From Flavobacterium limicola (GTDB taxonomy: Bacteria; Bacteroidota; Bacteroidia; Flavobacteriales; Flavobacteriaceae): DNA of 64,000 bases. Positions 45,644 through 52,996 of this stretch are shown piece by piece. The DNA is taken from the NCBI RefSeq assembly GCF_003634755.1, contig NZ_RBXA01000001.1:248001-312000 (forward strand). Reading direction: 5' to 3'. Made by a program: the position numbers and the translations under genes. A model generated the notes under the pieces. The model made no database searches, was not told the DNA's origin, and saw nothing but the letters and a program-made list of their open reading frames with translations. Numbering within the stretch: position 1 is the stretch's first letter; each line of letters starts with the position of its first letter.

Positions 45644-46034
45644 GATATATCTATTTTGAATTTTGCCTACTCTTGAGCTTTTCGGCTTTCGCTTTTTTAC
45701 TTATTTGATTAAGTATATTCAAGTAGCATGCCAAAGATTTGAATCATGGCTTTATGGTTTTAAAGCATTAATCCACTTTTAGAATTTAAAAAACTGGAAT
45801 ACAGCTATTTATTTATTTTAAAAACCAACAATAAATACTATTTCATGAAAAAATATTAAGTATTTTTTAATACAAATCCCATCTCATTGCCTATTTTTTG
45901 TTGTTCTTTTGGATAAAAAAACACTTCAAAAAAGAAAACGAACCTAATTTTTAGCTCCATTTTTTATAAAAAATATTTATCAACATTGCTTTAAAATTAA
46001 CTTTTGTTACTTAGACGCAATCATCGATATTGAG
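45644..46034. other. AT-rich intergenic stretch between divergent genes
   Basis: About 390 bases with no coding frame or repeat seen. It must contain the promoters of the minus-strand repetitive protein and of umuC. TTACTTA (46009-46015) and TTGAGTAA (46030-46037) form a loose inverted repeat before umuC that could be a regulator site. Confidence 0.45.
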
Positions 46035-46042
46035 TAATTTTG
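46035..46042 (+). promoter_or_regulatory. umuC promoter -7 box, leaderless arrangement
   Basis: TAATTTTG ends four bases before the umuC ATG, placing transcription start at or next to the A of ATG. No TTTG at the right -33 spacing; the nearest is 27 bases upstream. Confidence 0.55.
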
Positions 46043-46046
46043 TATC

Positions 46047-47321
46047 ATGTACGCTTTAGTCGATTGTAACAATTTTTATGCTTCCTGCGAACGTGTTTTT
46101 CAACCGAAATTCAACGGAAAACCGGTTGCGATATTATCAAATAACGATGGCTGCGTGATTTCCAGAAGCAATGAGGCCAAATCCGCGGGAGTTGCTATGG
46201 GCGTGCCAGCATTCCAGATTAAAGAATTGGCAAAAGAAAAAAATATACAGATCTTTTCGTCAAATTATGCATTGTACGGCGATTTAAGCAATCGCGTAAT
46301 GGCAATTTTAGCTCAGTTTACACCTAATGTAGAAATTTATAGTATCGACGAAGCTTTCCTAAATTTTGATGGTTTGACTATTTCTGACTATCATGATTAT
46401 GGAATCCAAATGAAAACCCGCGTACAAAAATGGGTTGGAATTCCCGTTTGTATTGGTTTTGCTCCCACAAAAGCATTGTCAAAAGTAGCCAATAAAATCG
46501 CTAAGAAATTCCAAGACAGAACACAAGGCGTTTATGTCATTGATACCGATGAAAAACGCATCAAAGCCCTAAAATGGACTAAGATTGAAGATGTTTGGGG
46601 CATTGGCTATCGGATGAATAAAAAGATGAAAGCCAAAAACATTGTAACTGCTTTAGATTTTATTGCACCACAACATGAAGCTTGGATCAAAAAAGAAATG
46701 GGTGTGATTGGTTTACGTTTAAAATACGAACTCGAAGGAAAATCAGTTTTAGATTTAGAACCTATTGCTGACCAAAAGAAAAGCATAGCAACCACCCGAA
46801 GTTTTCCAAAACAAATTGCTGATTTTGATTTGCTGCGCGAACGTGTAGCGACTTTTGCAGCAGTTTGCGCAGAGAAATTGCGAAAACAAAACTCCTGCTG
46901 CCATACTATTATCGTGATGTTAGTGGTTGATAAACATACGGTTAAAACCTCAAAATACTATTTTAACATGGCGATTACATTGCCTTATGCATCAAATTCT
47001 ACCTTGACGATTTCGAATGCAGCCATAGATATCTTGAAAAAACTGCACAAAGGAAATGAAACTACAAAATTCAAGAAAGCAGGTGTAATCGTTACTGCGC
47101 TTATTGATGAAGACAAAAAACAACTACAATTATTTGACGAAGAGAATCCAAAACATTTAGCGCTAATGAAAGTGATGGATCGTCTCAACAATAAAATTGG
47201 AGATAAAAAAATAAAATTAGCCACACAAAACTTAGGCTTAACATGGAATATGAATCAAAATCATTTGTCGTCTAAATACACCACTAATTTCAATGAGATA
47301 CTCGAAATCAAATGTCAATAA
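46047..47321 (+). CDS. umuC: DNA polymerase V catalytic subunit, Y family
   Basis: 424 residues. Translesion polymerase that copies damaged DNA with UmuD'. The catalytic residues are in MYALVDCNNFYASCERVFQ (Asp6) and YSIDEAFLNFD (Asp101, Glu102). The thumb and little-finger regions and a UmuC-type C-terminal extension follow. It precedes umuD and overlaps it by ten bases, the reverse of the usual umuD-umuC order. The accessory position beside mazEF suggests it may have been gained by transfer, though codon use does not obviously differ. Confidence 0.95.
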   Translation: MYALVDCNNFYASCERVFQPKFNGKPVAILSNNDGCVISRSNEAKSAGVAMGVPAFQIKELAKEKNIQIFSSNYALYGDLSNRVMAILAQFTPNVEIYSIDEAFLNFDGLTISDYHDYGIQMKTRVQKWVGIPVCIGFAPTKALSKVANKIAKKFQDRTQGVYVIDTDEKRIKALKWTKIEDVWGIGYRMNKKMKAKNIVTALDFIAPQHEAWIKKEMGVIGLRLKYELEGKSVLDLEPIADQKKSIATTRSFPKQIADFDLLRERVATFAAVCAEKLRKQNSCCHTIIVMLVVDKHTVKTSKYYFNMAITLPYASNSTLTISNAAIDILKKLHKGNETTKFKKAGVIVTALIDEDKKQLQLFDEENPKHLALMKVMDRLNNKIGDKKIKLATQNLGLTWNMNQNHLSSKYTTNFNEILEIKCQ

Positions 47322-47752
47322 ATAAAGATCAAAAACTAACATTTTTCAATCCCAATTTTGATAGTAAAATCAAAATTCCATTCATGAAAGGTGGCGTTTC
47401 GGCAGGATTCCCGTCACCGGCAGCTGATTTTATGGAAAACAACATTGACTTAAATAAAGAGTTAAGCGAAAATCCCCTGGCTACTTTTTACATCAAAGTC
47501 AAAGGCAACTCGATGATTAATGCCGGAATAAACGACAAAGATGTCTTGGTCGTTGACAGAAGCATAGAACCAAGAAATAATGCTATTGCAATTTGTTTCA
47601 TAGACGGAGAATTTACCGTAAAACGGATACAAGTAGCACAAGACTGTTTGTACTTGATGCCTGAAAATCCCAATTACCAACCCATAAAAGTAACAGAGGA
47701 AAACCAATTAATCATCTGGGGAATGGTTACTTATGTGATAAAAAAAGTATAA
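47312..47752 (+). CDS. umuD: UmuD-like self-cleaving subunit (S24 peptidase)
   Basis: 146 residues. The family cleavage site is visible as VSAGFPSPAADF (cut expected between Ala31 and Gly32), with catalytic Ser67 in VKGNSMINAG and Lys104 in GEFTVKRIQ. After cleavage, driven by RecA filaments, UmuD' dimers activate UmuC. No DNA-binding domain, so not a LexA repressor. Its start lies inside umuC, so the two are translationally coupled. Confidence 0.94.
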   Translation: MSINKDQKLTFFNPNFDSKIKIPFMKGGVSAGFPSPAADFMENNIDLNKELSENPLATFYIKVKGNSMINAGINDKDVLVVDRSIEPRNNAIAICFIDGEFTVKRIQVAQDCLYLMPENPNYQPIKVTEENQLIIWGMVTYVIKKV

Positions 47753-47788
47753 AACCACAAAAAGTAACCACAAAAGTAATTACATTTG
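47753..47788 (+). promoter_or_regulatory. mazEF promoter with tandem direct repeat
   Basis: AACCACAAAAAGTA (47753-47766) and AACCACAAAAGTA (47766-47778) stand immediately before TACATTTG (47781-47788). The box ends four bases before the mazE ATG. The direct repeats occupy the place of a -33 element and may be where MazE or an activator binds. Confidence 0.55.
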
Positions 47789-47792
47789 TTAG

Positions 47793-48053
47793 ATGATAAA
47801 AGTCCGCCAAACACAAATTATAAAAATAGGCAATTCTAACGGGATTAGAATTCCTAAAGACTTCCTTAATGCATTAGGAACCAAAGAGGTTGTCTTAGAA
47901 CTATCAGACAACACTTTAATTATTAAGCCCATAAAAACTACCACACCACCACGAAGCGAATGGGAAAGCATCCTAGCTAAAATGAAAATAGAACCCGAAG
48001 ACGATTTCAACGATTTTGATACCACCCTCACAGATGGCATAGATGATTTATAA
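47793..48053 (+). CDS. mazE: MazE-type antitoxin (AbrB/SpoVT fold)
   Basis: 86 residues. The N-terminal swapped-hairpin DNA-binding domain reads QIIKIGNSNGIRIPKDFLNA (about 8-27). The acidic C-terminal tail (PEDDFNDFDTTLTDGIDDL) is the segment that would wrap the toxin. It neutralises MazF and probably represses its own promoter, where a tandem repeat lies. It overlaps mazF by 11 bases. Confidence 0.93.
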   Translation: MIKVRQTQIIKIGNSNGIRIPKDFLNALGTKEVVLELSDNTLIIKPIKTTTPPRSEWESILAKMKIEPEDDFNDFDTTLTDGIDDL

Positions 48054-48366
48054 AAAGTGGGATATTGTATTGGTCGATTTGAACCCAACTAAAGGAAGTG
48101 AAATATCAAAAATAAGACCGTGTTTAGTAGTTTCTCCGAACAGTGTCAATACATACATGAACACTATTGTTGTAGTCCCGTTTACCTCAAAACCCAAAGG
48201 ATATCCGTTTAGAATACTGACAAATCACAAAAACATTGAAGGCGAATTGTGTTTTGATCATATTAAAAGTATTGACAAAAGCCGTGTTGTGAAAACTGAC
48301 GGCAGCATTGCAAAAACGTTGCGAACAGCTATAAATAATTTGTTGTTTGAGTTTTTCAACGAGTAA
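48043..48366 (+). CDS. mazF: MazF/PemK-family endoribonuclease toxin
   Basis: 107 residues, a complete toxin. Motifs are intact: WDIVLVDLNPTKGSEISKIR with Arg ahead of PCLVVS, NTIVVVPFTSK, and CFDHIKSIDKSRVVK. It cuts mRNA at short specific sequences; the recognised sequence cannot be deduced by eye. It overlaps the antitoxin gene, so both are made together. Confidence 0.94.
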   Translation: MIYKKWDIVLVDLNPTKGSEISKIRPCLVVSPNSVNTYMNTIVVVPFTSKPKGYPFRILTNHKNIEGELCFDHIKSIDKSRVVKTDGSIAKTLRTAINNLLFEFFNE

Positions 48367-48461
48367 AATATCTCAACATTCACCTCCTTTACGGAAAACC
48401 TCAAAGTGAATGATTTTTAATGGGTTACATTTGGATATTATTAATCTAAATCTTTAAAACA

Positions 48462-48941
48462 ATGAAAAAAATGTTATTGTTCCTGATATTTATCACAAAT
48501 ATTTCATTTTCTCAAAACAAAAACTTCACAATTGAAGACAAATTAATTTTTTGGAAATTAGTTTATGAAGATTCAACAAATATCTCCGAATTAAAAAACA
48601 ATCCACGTTTAGAATTTATTACAGACTCAACAGGATACATTAAAAAGACAAATTTCAATGATAAAAAGGTTAGACAATTGATTGCAGAATTTAAAGTTCA
48701 ATCTAAAAAAGGAAAATACCGAGTTTCTGTTTGTAACATTAAATTCTTTACAGAACCAATTGGAATTAATTCAGGAATGTTTAGTACTCAAACAATTTCA
48801 GAATATACAATTGAAGAATCTTTAATCAAAAAGAATGGTACAATAAGAGAATCATATCTTGGGTACAATTTGACCGAAGCTCTTAACCCTCATTTTACAG
48901 AATTATTTACCATTAAGAAAAGAATTAAATCGGATTGGTAA
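48462..48941 (+). CDS. Exported hypothetical protein, possible TBP-like fold
   Basis: 159 residues with a signal peptide (MKKMLLFLIFITNISFSQ). I do not recognise it firmly. The segment IAEFKVQSKKGKYRVSVCNI recalls the DUF4468/TBP-like-fold proteins of Bacteroidota, which show a similar beta hairpin, but this is weak. A good TACATTTG box (48426-48433) gives a leader of about 25 bases, so it is expressed on its own rather than with mazEF. Confidence 0.7.
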   Translation: MKKMLLFLIFITNISFSQNKNFTIEDKLIFWKLVYEDSTNISELKNNPRLEFITDSTGYIKKTNFNDKKVRQLIAEFKVQSKKGKYRVSVCNIKFFTEPIGINSGMFSTQTISEYTIEESLIKKNGTIRESYLGYNLTEALNPHFTELFTIKKRIKSDW

Positions 48942-49031
48942 AAAGAATAAATCTGATGAGATTTCACTGTAATCAAATATTAAAATAAAGCCTAGTCCTA
49001 CAATTATCTTTCCCCTTAATGTAAAGTCACA

Positions 49032-49793
49032 ATGGAAATATTCAAATGGTTATTTGGTAAGGATAACAAAGATGTCAAAAAAATTGAAAGGAAAGAAAGT
49101 AATGATTTCAAAATTACAGAAGCTGAAAATGAAGCACTATGTCCATATTGTAAAAATTCATTAATCAAATTTCCATCTAGAAAGACAAAATGCCCACATT
49201 GTAACAACTATATTTTTGTACGGAAATTAAATGATTATAGACTTAAAACTCTTGTTACCCAAGAGCAAGTAAAAGAACTTGAAATAGAACAAAGAAAGAA
49301 TTATTCAAAGAATAGTAGACTAAGAAAACTAAAGGAATTCGGAGTTACAGAGGATGAATTTATCAAAAGAAAAGATGAACTTTATTTAAAGTCTGGAATA
49401 GAAATCAATGAGGACAATGCCTTTTGGTCTATTTTTAATGAATTATTGATTAAAAATGTGGCTGATTTTAATCAACTGAGAATAGATTATTATTCAATGG
49501 CAATTTTTCTTCACGAAGAGGGGAAAGATAATTTTAAATTATTACAACTAAGCGCAAAAGCTACATTAGACAGTTTTCAATTAAGTAATTTAGAATTTAA
49601 AGTTCAAATTGTTGGGTGTTCAGATTCGTGCGAGACTTGTAAAAAATTGAATGGAAAAATTATGTCGATGGAAGAAGCATATTTACTCCCTGTACCTTGC
49701 AGAAAATGCACTCATAGAATTGGATTTTGTAGATGTTTATATTGCGCGGTGTCCAGTCGAGATAGTGAAGGAATGTTAATACTTAAAAAATAA
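49032..49793 (+). CDS. Cysteine-rich hypothetical protein with zinc ribbon and C-terminal Cys cluster
   Basis: 253 residues, no signal peptide. Residues 37-57 form a zinc ribbon (CPYC ... CPHC). A charged helical middle (60-180) follows. The C-terminus packs eight cysteines (196, 200, 203, 223, 226, 233, 235, 238) into 43 residues: GCSDSCETCKKLNGK, then VPCRKCTHRIGFCRCLYC. The C-x2-C, leucine-asparagine-glycine, then CRC order loosely recalls the tail of phage MuF/SPP1 gp7-type proteins, but no phage genes are nearby. Function unknown. A TATCTTTC sequence near 49003 could be a weak promoter. Confidence 0.72.
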   Translation: MEIFKWLFGKDNKDVKKIERKESNDFKITEAENEALCPYCKNSLIKFPSRKTKCPHCNNYIFVRKLNDYRLKTLVTQEQVKELEIEQRKNYSKNSRLRKLKEFGVTEDEFIKRKDELYLKSGIEINEDNAFWSIFNELLIKNVADFNQLRIDYYSMAIFLHEEGKDNFKLLQLSAKATLDSFQLSNLEFKVQIVGCSDSCETCKKLNGKIMSMEEAYLLPVPCRKCTHRIGFCRCLYCAVSSRDSEGMLILKK

Positions 49794-49884
49794 AACATCG
49801 TCCACAATTATTTTTCTAGAATTGCCTCAGAATTGCATTCGATAGCAACAAACAACATATCCCTAAATCCCTTGTGACGCAAAA

Positions 49885-49914
49885 CCAAAAAAACCGCTTC
49901 TTTCGAAGCGGTTT
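49885..49914 (-). terminator. Terminator after tRNA-Leu
   Basis: AAACCGCTTC (49891-49900) pairs with GAAGCGGTTT; on the minus strand a T-run follows. Confidence 0.85.
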
Positions 49915-49917
49915 TTG

Positions 49918-49997
49918 TACCCGGAGCCGGAGTCGAACCGGCACGGTTTCCCACAGGTGTTTGAGACCAGCGCGTCTACCAATTCCGCCATCCGGGC
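49918..49997 (-). tRNA. tRNA-Leu (anticodon CAA)
   Basis: 80 bases on the minus strand. Acceptor stem GCCCGGA/TCCGGGT with discriminator A; D arm GGCGGAATTGGTAGACGCGC; anticodon loop CTCAAAC exposing CAA (UUG codon); variable arm TGTGGGAAACCGTG; T arm GCCGG-TTCGACT-CCGGC. The anticodon stem CTGGT/ACCTG has one T-T mismatch. CCA not encoded. Confidence 0.93.
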
Positions 49998-50159
49998 TTA
50001 GCAGACATGAAATAACGACAGTTATTTCAACGCAATAAAAGATGTGATTGTGTTTAAATCAACCATCAATTCCTTTAACACGGTGCAAATGTAAAAAATA
50101 ATATTAAATGTTCAACAAAAAATACTTAATTTTTTCCTTTCAGAGTTGAATAAATTTTA

Positions 50160-50287
50160 TAAATTTGCACCTCGTTAAAAACACAACACACAACTAACTA
50201 CACCCGAGGCAAATACGCACACAAGGCTTTAATCAATAGACAAAGCTAAACTGTATGGAGCGCAGCGGAATAAAAACAACAAATTAA
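50160..50287 (+). promoter_or_regulatory. Promoter and long leader of prs
   Basis: TAAATTTG (50160-50167) fits the -7 box. The leader of about 115 bases has higher G+C than its surroundings and a small hairpin (GGCTTT/AAAGCT, near 50224-50247). It may be regulatory, but it matches no riboswitch I know. Confidence 0.5.
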
Positions 50288-51229
50288 ATGTCACACCTAG
50301 AACCAGAAGCTAAAATTTTTGCTTGTTCACAAAGTGTATATCTTGCTGAGAAAATAGCAGAGCAATACGGAATCCCTTTAGGGAAAATCACCATGTCAAA
50401 ATACAGCGACGGTGAATTTCAGCCTTCTTATGAAGAATCTATCAGAGGATTACGTGTTTTTATCGTTTGTTCGACTTTTCCAACGGCAGATAATCTGATG
50501 GAATTATTATTGATGATTGATGCTGCAAAGCGTGCTTCGGCAAGACACATCACCGCAGTAATTCCTTATTTTGGTTGGGCAAGACAAGACAGAAAAGATA
50601 AGCCAAGAGTTCCGATAGGAGCTAAATTAGTGGCTAAATTATTAGAAAGTGCTGGTGCAACAAGAGTAATGACTATGGATTTGCACGCCGATCAAATTCA
50701 AGGATTCTTTGAAAAGCCAGTTGATCACCTTTTTGCATCGACAATATTTTTGCCATATGTAAAGAGTTTAGGATTAGACAATTTAACAATTGCTTCTCCG
50801 GACATGGGTGGTTCTAAAAGAGCTTACGCTTATTCTAAATTTTTAGAATCTGACGTAGTTATATGTTACAAACAAAGAAAAGAGGCCAACATTATTGACA
50901 CCATGGAATTGATTGGTGAAGTAAAAGGTAAAAATGTAATCTTAGTAGATGACATGATTGATACCGGAGGCACTTTGGCGAAAGCCGCTGATTTAATGAT
51001 GGAAAAAGGAGCATTGAGCGTAAGAGCGATTTGTACCCACGCAATTTTATCTGGTGATGCTTACGAAAAAATAGAGAATTCTAAATTATTAGAATTAATC
51101 GTTACCGATTCTATTCCGTTGAAGAAAGAATCAAACAAAATAAGAGTGTTGAGTTGTGCGCCACTTTTTGCTGAAGTTATGCACATGGTACATCATAACA
51201 ATTCCATTAGTGGAAAGTTCATAATGTAA
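50288..51229 (+). CDS. prs: Ribose-phosphate pyrophosphokinase (PRPP synthetase)
   Basis: 313 residues. It makes phosphoribosyl diphosphate from ribose 5-phosphate and ATP for nucleotides, histidine and tryptophan. Conserved features: [16 protein letters not shown], the ATP flexible loop with [34 protein letters not shown] and the PRPP-binding loop [19 protein letters not shown]. It precedes rplY by 43 bases and the two probably form an operon. Confidence 0.97.
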   Translation: MSHLEPEAKIFACSQSVYLAEKIAEQYGIPLGKITMSKYSDGEFQPSYEESIRGLRVFIVCSTFPTADNLMELLLMIDAAKRASARHITAVIPYFGWARQDRKDKPRVPIGAKLVAKLLESAGATRVMTMDLHADQIQGFFEKPVDHLFASTIFLPYVKSLGLDNLTIASPDMGGSKRAYAYSKFLESDVVICYKQRKEANIIDTMELIGEVKGKNVILVDDMIDTGGTLAKAADLMMEKGALSVRAICTHAILSGDAYEKIENSKLLELIVTDSIPLKKESNKIRVLSCAPLFAEVMHMVHHNNSISGKFIM

Positions 51230-51272
51230 CCCCAAACAAGTAATATTATTTAATAACTATATTTTTTTTACA

Positions 51273-51884
51273 ATGAAATCGATTACAATTAAAGGATCAG
51301 AAAGAGAAAGCGTGGGTAAAGTTGCGACTAAAGCCCTACGTAATGCTGGATTGGTTCCTTGCGTATTATACGGAGGAAATCAGGCAGTTCATTTCTCAGC
51401 AGAAGTTATGGCTTTCAAAAACTTGGTTTACACTCCAAACGCTCACACAGTTGAGATCGATCTTGGAAAAGGAAAATCATTTAACGCTATTTTACAAGAT
51501 ATCCAGGTTCACCCGGTATCTGACAAGATTTTACACATTGACTTCTTTCAATTATTTGATGACAAAGAAATCACTATGGAAGTTCCTGTAAAAGTAGTTG
51601 GAACATCTAAAGGAGTTCTTGCTGGTGGTGTTTTACGTTTGAACACTCGTAAACTTAAAGTAAAAGCTTTACCAAAAAATCTTCCAGATTTTATTGAAGC
51701 TGACATTACTCCACTTGAAATGGGAAACAAATTGTACGTTACTAAATTAGTGAACGACAACTACAAATTGATTCATCCTGACAACACTGTTGTTGCTCAA
51801 GTAAGAATCTCTCGTGCAGCTATGAAAGCAGCTCAAGAAGCAGCAAAAGCAGCGAAAGCTCCTGCAAAAGGAAAGAAAAAATAA
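51273..51884 (+). CDS. rplY: 50S ribosomal protein L25 (Ctc form)
   Basis: 203 residues, the long two-domain form. The N-terminal domain (about 1-95), with [20 protein letters not shown] and [10 protein letters not shown], binds 5S rRNA. The C-terminal Ctc domain follows (about 96-185), and the protein ends with an Ala/Lys-rich basic tail ([14 protein letters not shown]). Usually found with prs and pth, as here. Confidence 0.96.
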   Translation: MKSITIKGSERESVGKVATKALRNAGLVPCVLYGGNQAVHFSAEVMAFKNLVYTPNAHTVEIDLGKGKSFNAILQDIQVHPVSDKILHIDFFQLFDDKEITMEVPVKVVGTSKGVLAGGVLRLNTRKLKVKALPKNLPDFIEADITPLEMGNKLYVTKLVNDNYKLIHPDNTVVAQVRISRAAMKAAQEAAKAAKAPAKGKKK

Positions 51885-51906
51885 TATTTTTTCAATCATT
51901 CAAGAA

Positions 51907-51937
51907 AGCATCAGTTGTAAAACTGGTGCTTTTTTTT
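51907..51937 (+). terminator. Terminator after rplY
   Basis: AGCATCAG pairs with CTGGTGCT (one wobble), followed by seven to eight Ts. Confidence 0.85.
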
Positions 51938-51998
51938 GCGCATTACTTTTTGTCATTGCAAGGAATGAGAAATCTCATTATCCTGTTTTAAATTATTA

Positions 51999-52089
51999 GG
52001 AGCACCACTACTCCTTTTCATAACAACTTTGCTCCTGCTGTCCGTTATATCCACGCAAAAAAGCGTGGGATGTCACTTCCATCAGGGCT
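51999..52089 (-). repeat. Dispersed hairpin element, copy C, between rplY and pth
   Basis: On the minus strand: AGCCCTGATGGAAGTGACATCC (as AGCCCTGATGGAAGTGAC, then ATCC), a stem CACGC/GCGTG around AAAAAA, then ATATAACGGACAGCAGGAGC (52031-52050). A distal hairpin GGAGCA/TGCTCC (52035-51999) extends it. Flanks match copies A and B. Confidence 0.75.
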
Positions 52090-52156
52090 ATTCAGAACTA
52101 TTTTACCCTCAATAACGATTTTCTAAAAATCTAATAATCAAATACTCTAATTAGTT

Positions 52157-52164
52157 TACTTTTG
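52157..52164 (+). promoter_or_regulatory. pth promoter -7 box, leaderless arrangement
   Basis: TACTTTTG ends four bases before the ATG at 52169, so the transcript should begin at the start codon. No good TTTG -33 box is seen at 19-20 bases. Confidence 0.5.
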
Positions 52165-52168
52165 CAGT

Positions 52169-52843
52169 ATGATAAAATGGATTTCAAATTTATTCTCGTC
52201 AACAAAAACAGAAGACAATACAGATTACATTAAACCAGAGGTTCACGAACACCAAAAAAACAATATAGAAAGCGTGAGTAATAAATTTTTAATAGTCGGA
52301 CTCGGCAACATTGGTGCTGAATATGTAAACACAAGACACAACATCGGTTTCAAAGTTGTGGATTTCCTAGCTCGCAAAGAAGCCGTCTCTTTCGAAACAG
52401 TAAAACTGGGCGCACTGGCCCAATACAAATTCAAAGGAAGAACTTTTCTGCTTTTGAAACCCAACACTTATATGAATTTGAGCGGGAAAGCCGTTCAATA
52501 TTGGATGGAAAAAGAGAAAATTCCATTAGAAAATATTTTGATTATTACTGATGATTTGAATTTACCTTTTGGAACAATCCGAATCCGACAAAAAGGAAGT
52601 GACGGAGGACACAACGGACTTAAAAACATCAATCTTGTCCTAAATACTCAGAACTACCCAAGATTCCGGTTTGGGATCAGTGATGAATTCAAAAAAGGGA
52701 AACAAGTTGATTATGTCCTGGGAGAATGGGATGATGCTGAAAAAACCGCACTTCCGGAACGACTGGAATTGGCTTCAGAGATTATAAAATCTTTTGGAAC
52801 AGCCGGATTGGAAAACACCATGACCGCATTCAACGGGAAATAA
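52169..52843 (+). CDS. pth: Peptidyl-tRNA hydrolase
   Basis: 224 residues. It frees tRNA from stalled peptidyl-tRNA. The core begins at about residue 39 (KFLIVGLGNIGAEYVNTRHN) with catalytic His57; FLLLKPNTYMNLSG and LNLPFGTIRIRQKGSDGGHN (Asp and His network) are conserved. A 38-residue polar N-terminal extension (MIKWISNLFSSTKTEDNTDY onward) precedes the core. An ATG at the core is lacking, and the promoter box lies four bases before 52169, so I keep this start. Confidence 0.95.
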   Translation: MIKWISNLFSSTKTEDNTDYIKPEVHEHQKNNIESVSNKFLIVGLGNIGAEYVNTRHNIGFKVVDFLARKEAVSFETVKLGALAQYKFKGRTFLLLKPNTYMNLSGKAVQYWMEKEKIPLENILIITDDLNLPFGTIRIRQKGSDGGHNGLKNINLVLNTQNYPRFRFGISDEFKKGKQVDYVLGEWDDAEKTALPERLELASEIIKSFGTAGLENTMTAFNGK

Positions 52844-52996
52844 AAGATTCATAATGTAAATGAAAAAGAAAAATTATCTAATTTTATCCAATCACATTAC
52901 TTTTTAAATTTCAAGAAAGCACTATCTAAAACCATAATTAGATTCAAAACAACTCATTACAAAAGCAGATTCATTTACGTCCAAAAAACTGATATT

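Noticed and set aside
49032..49793. Phage head-morphogenesis (MuF) protein
   Set aside because: Only the cysteine spacing is loosely similar and there are no phage genes nearby.
46035..49997. Genomic island integrated at tRNA-Leu
   Set aside because: The accessory genes lie on the tRNA 3' side, but no integrase and no second copy of the tRNA 3' end was found.
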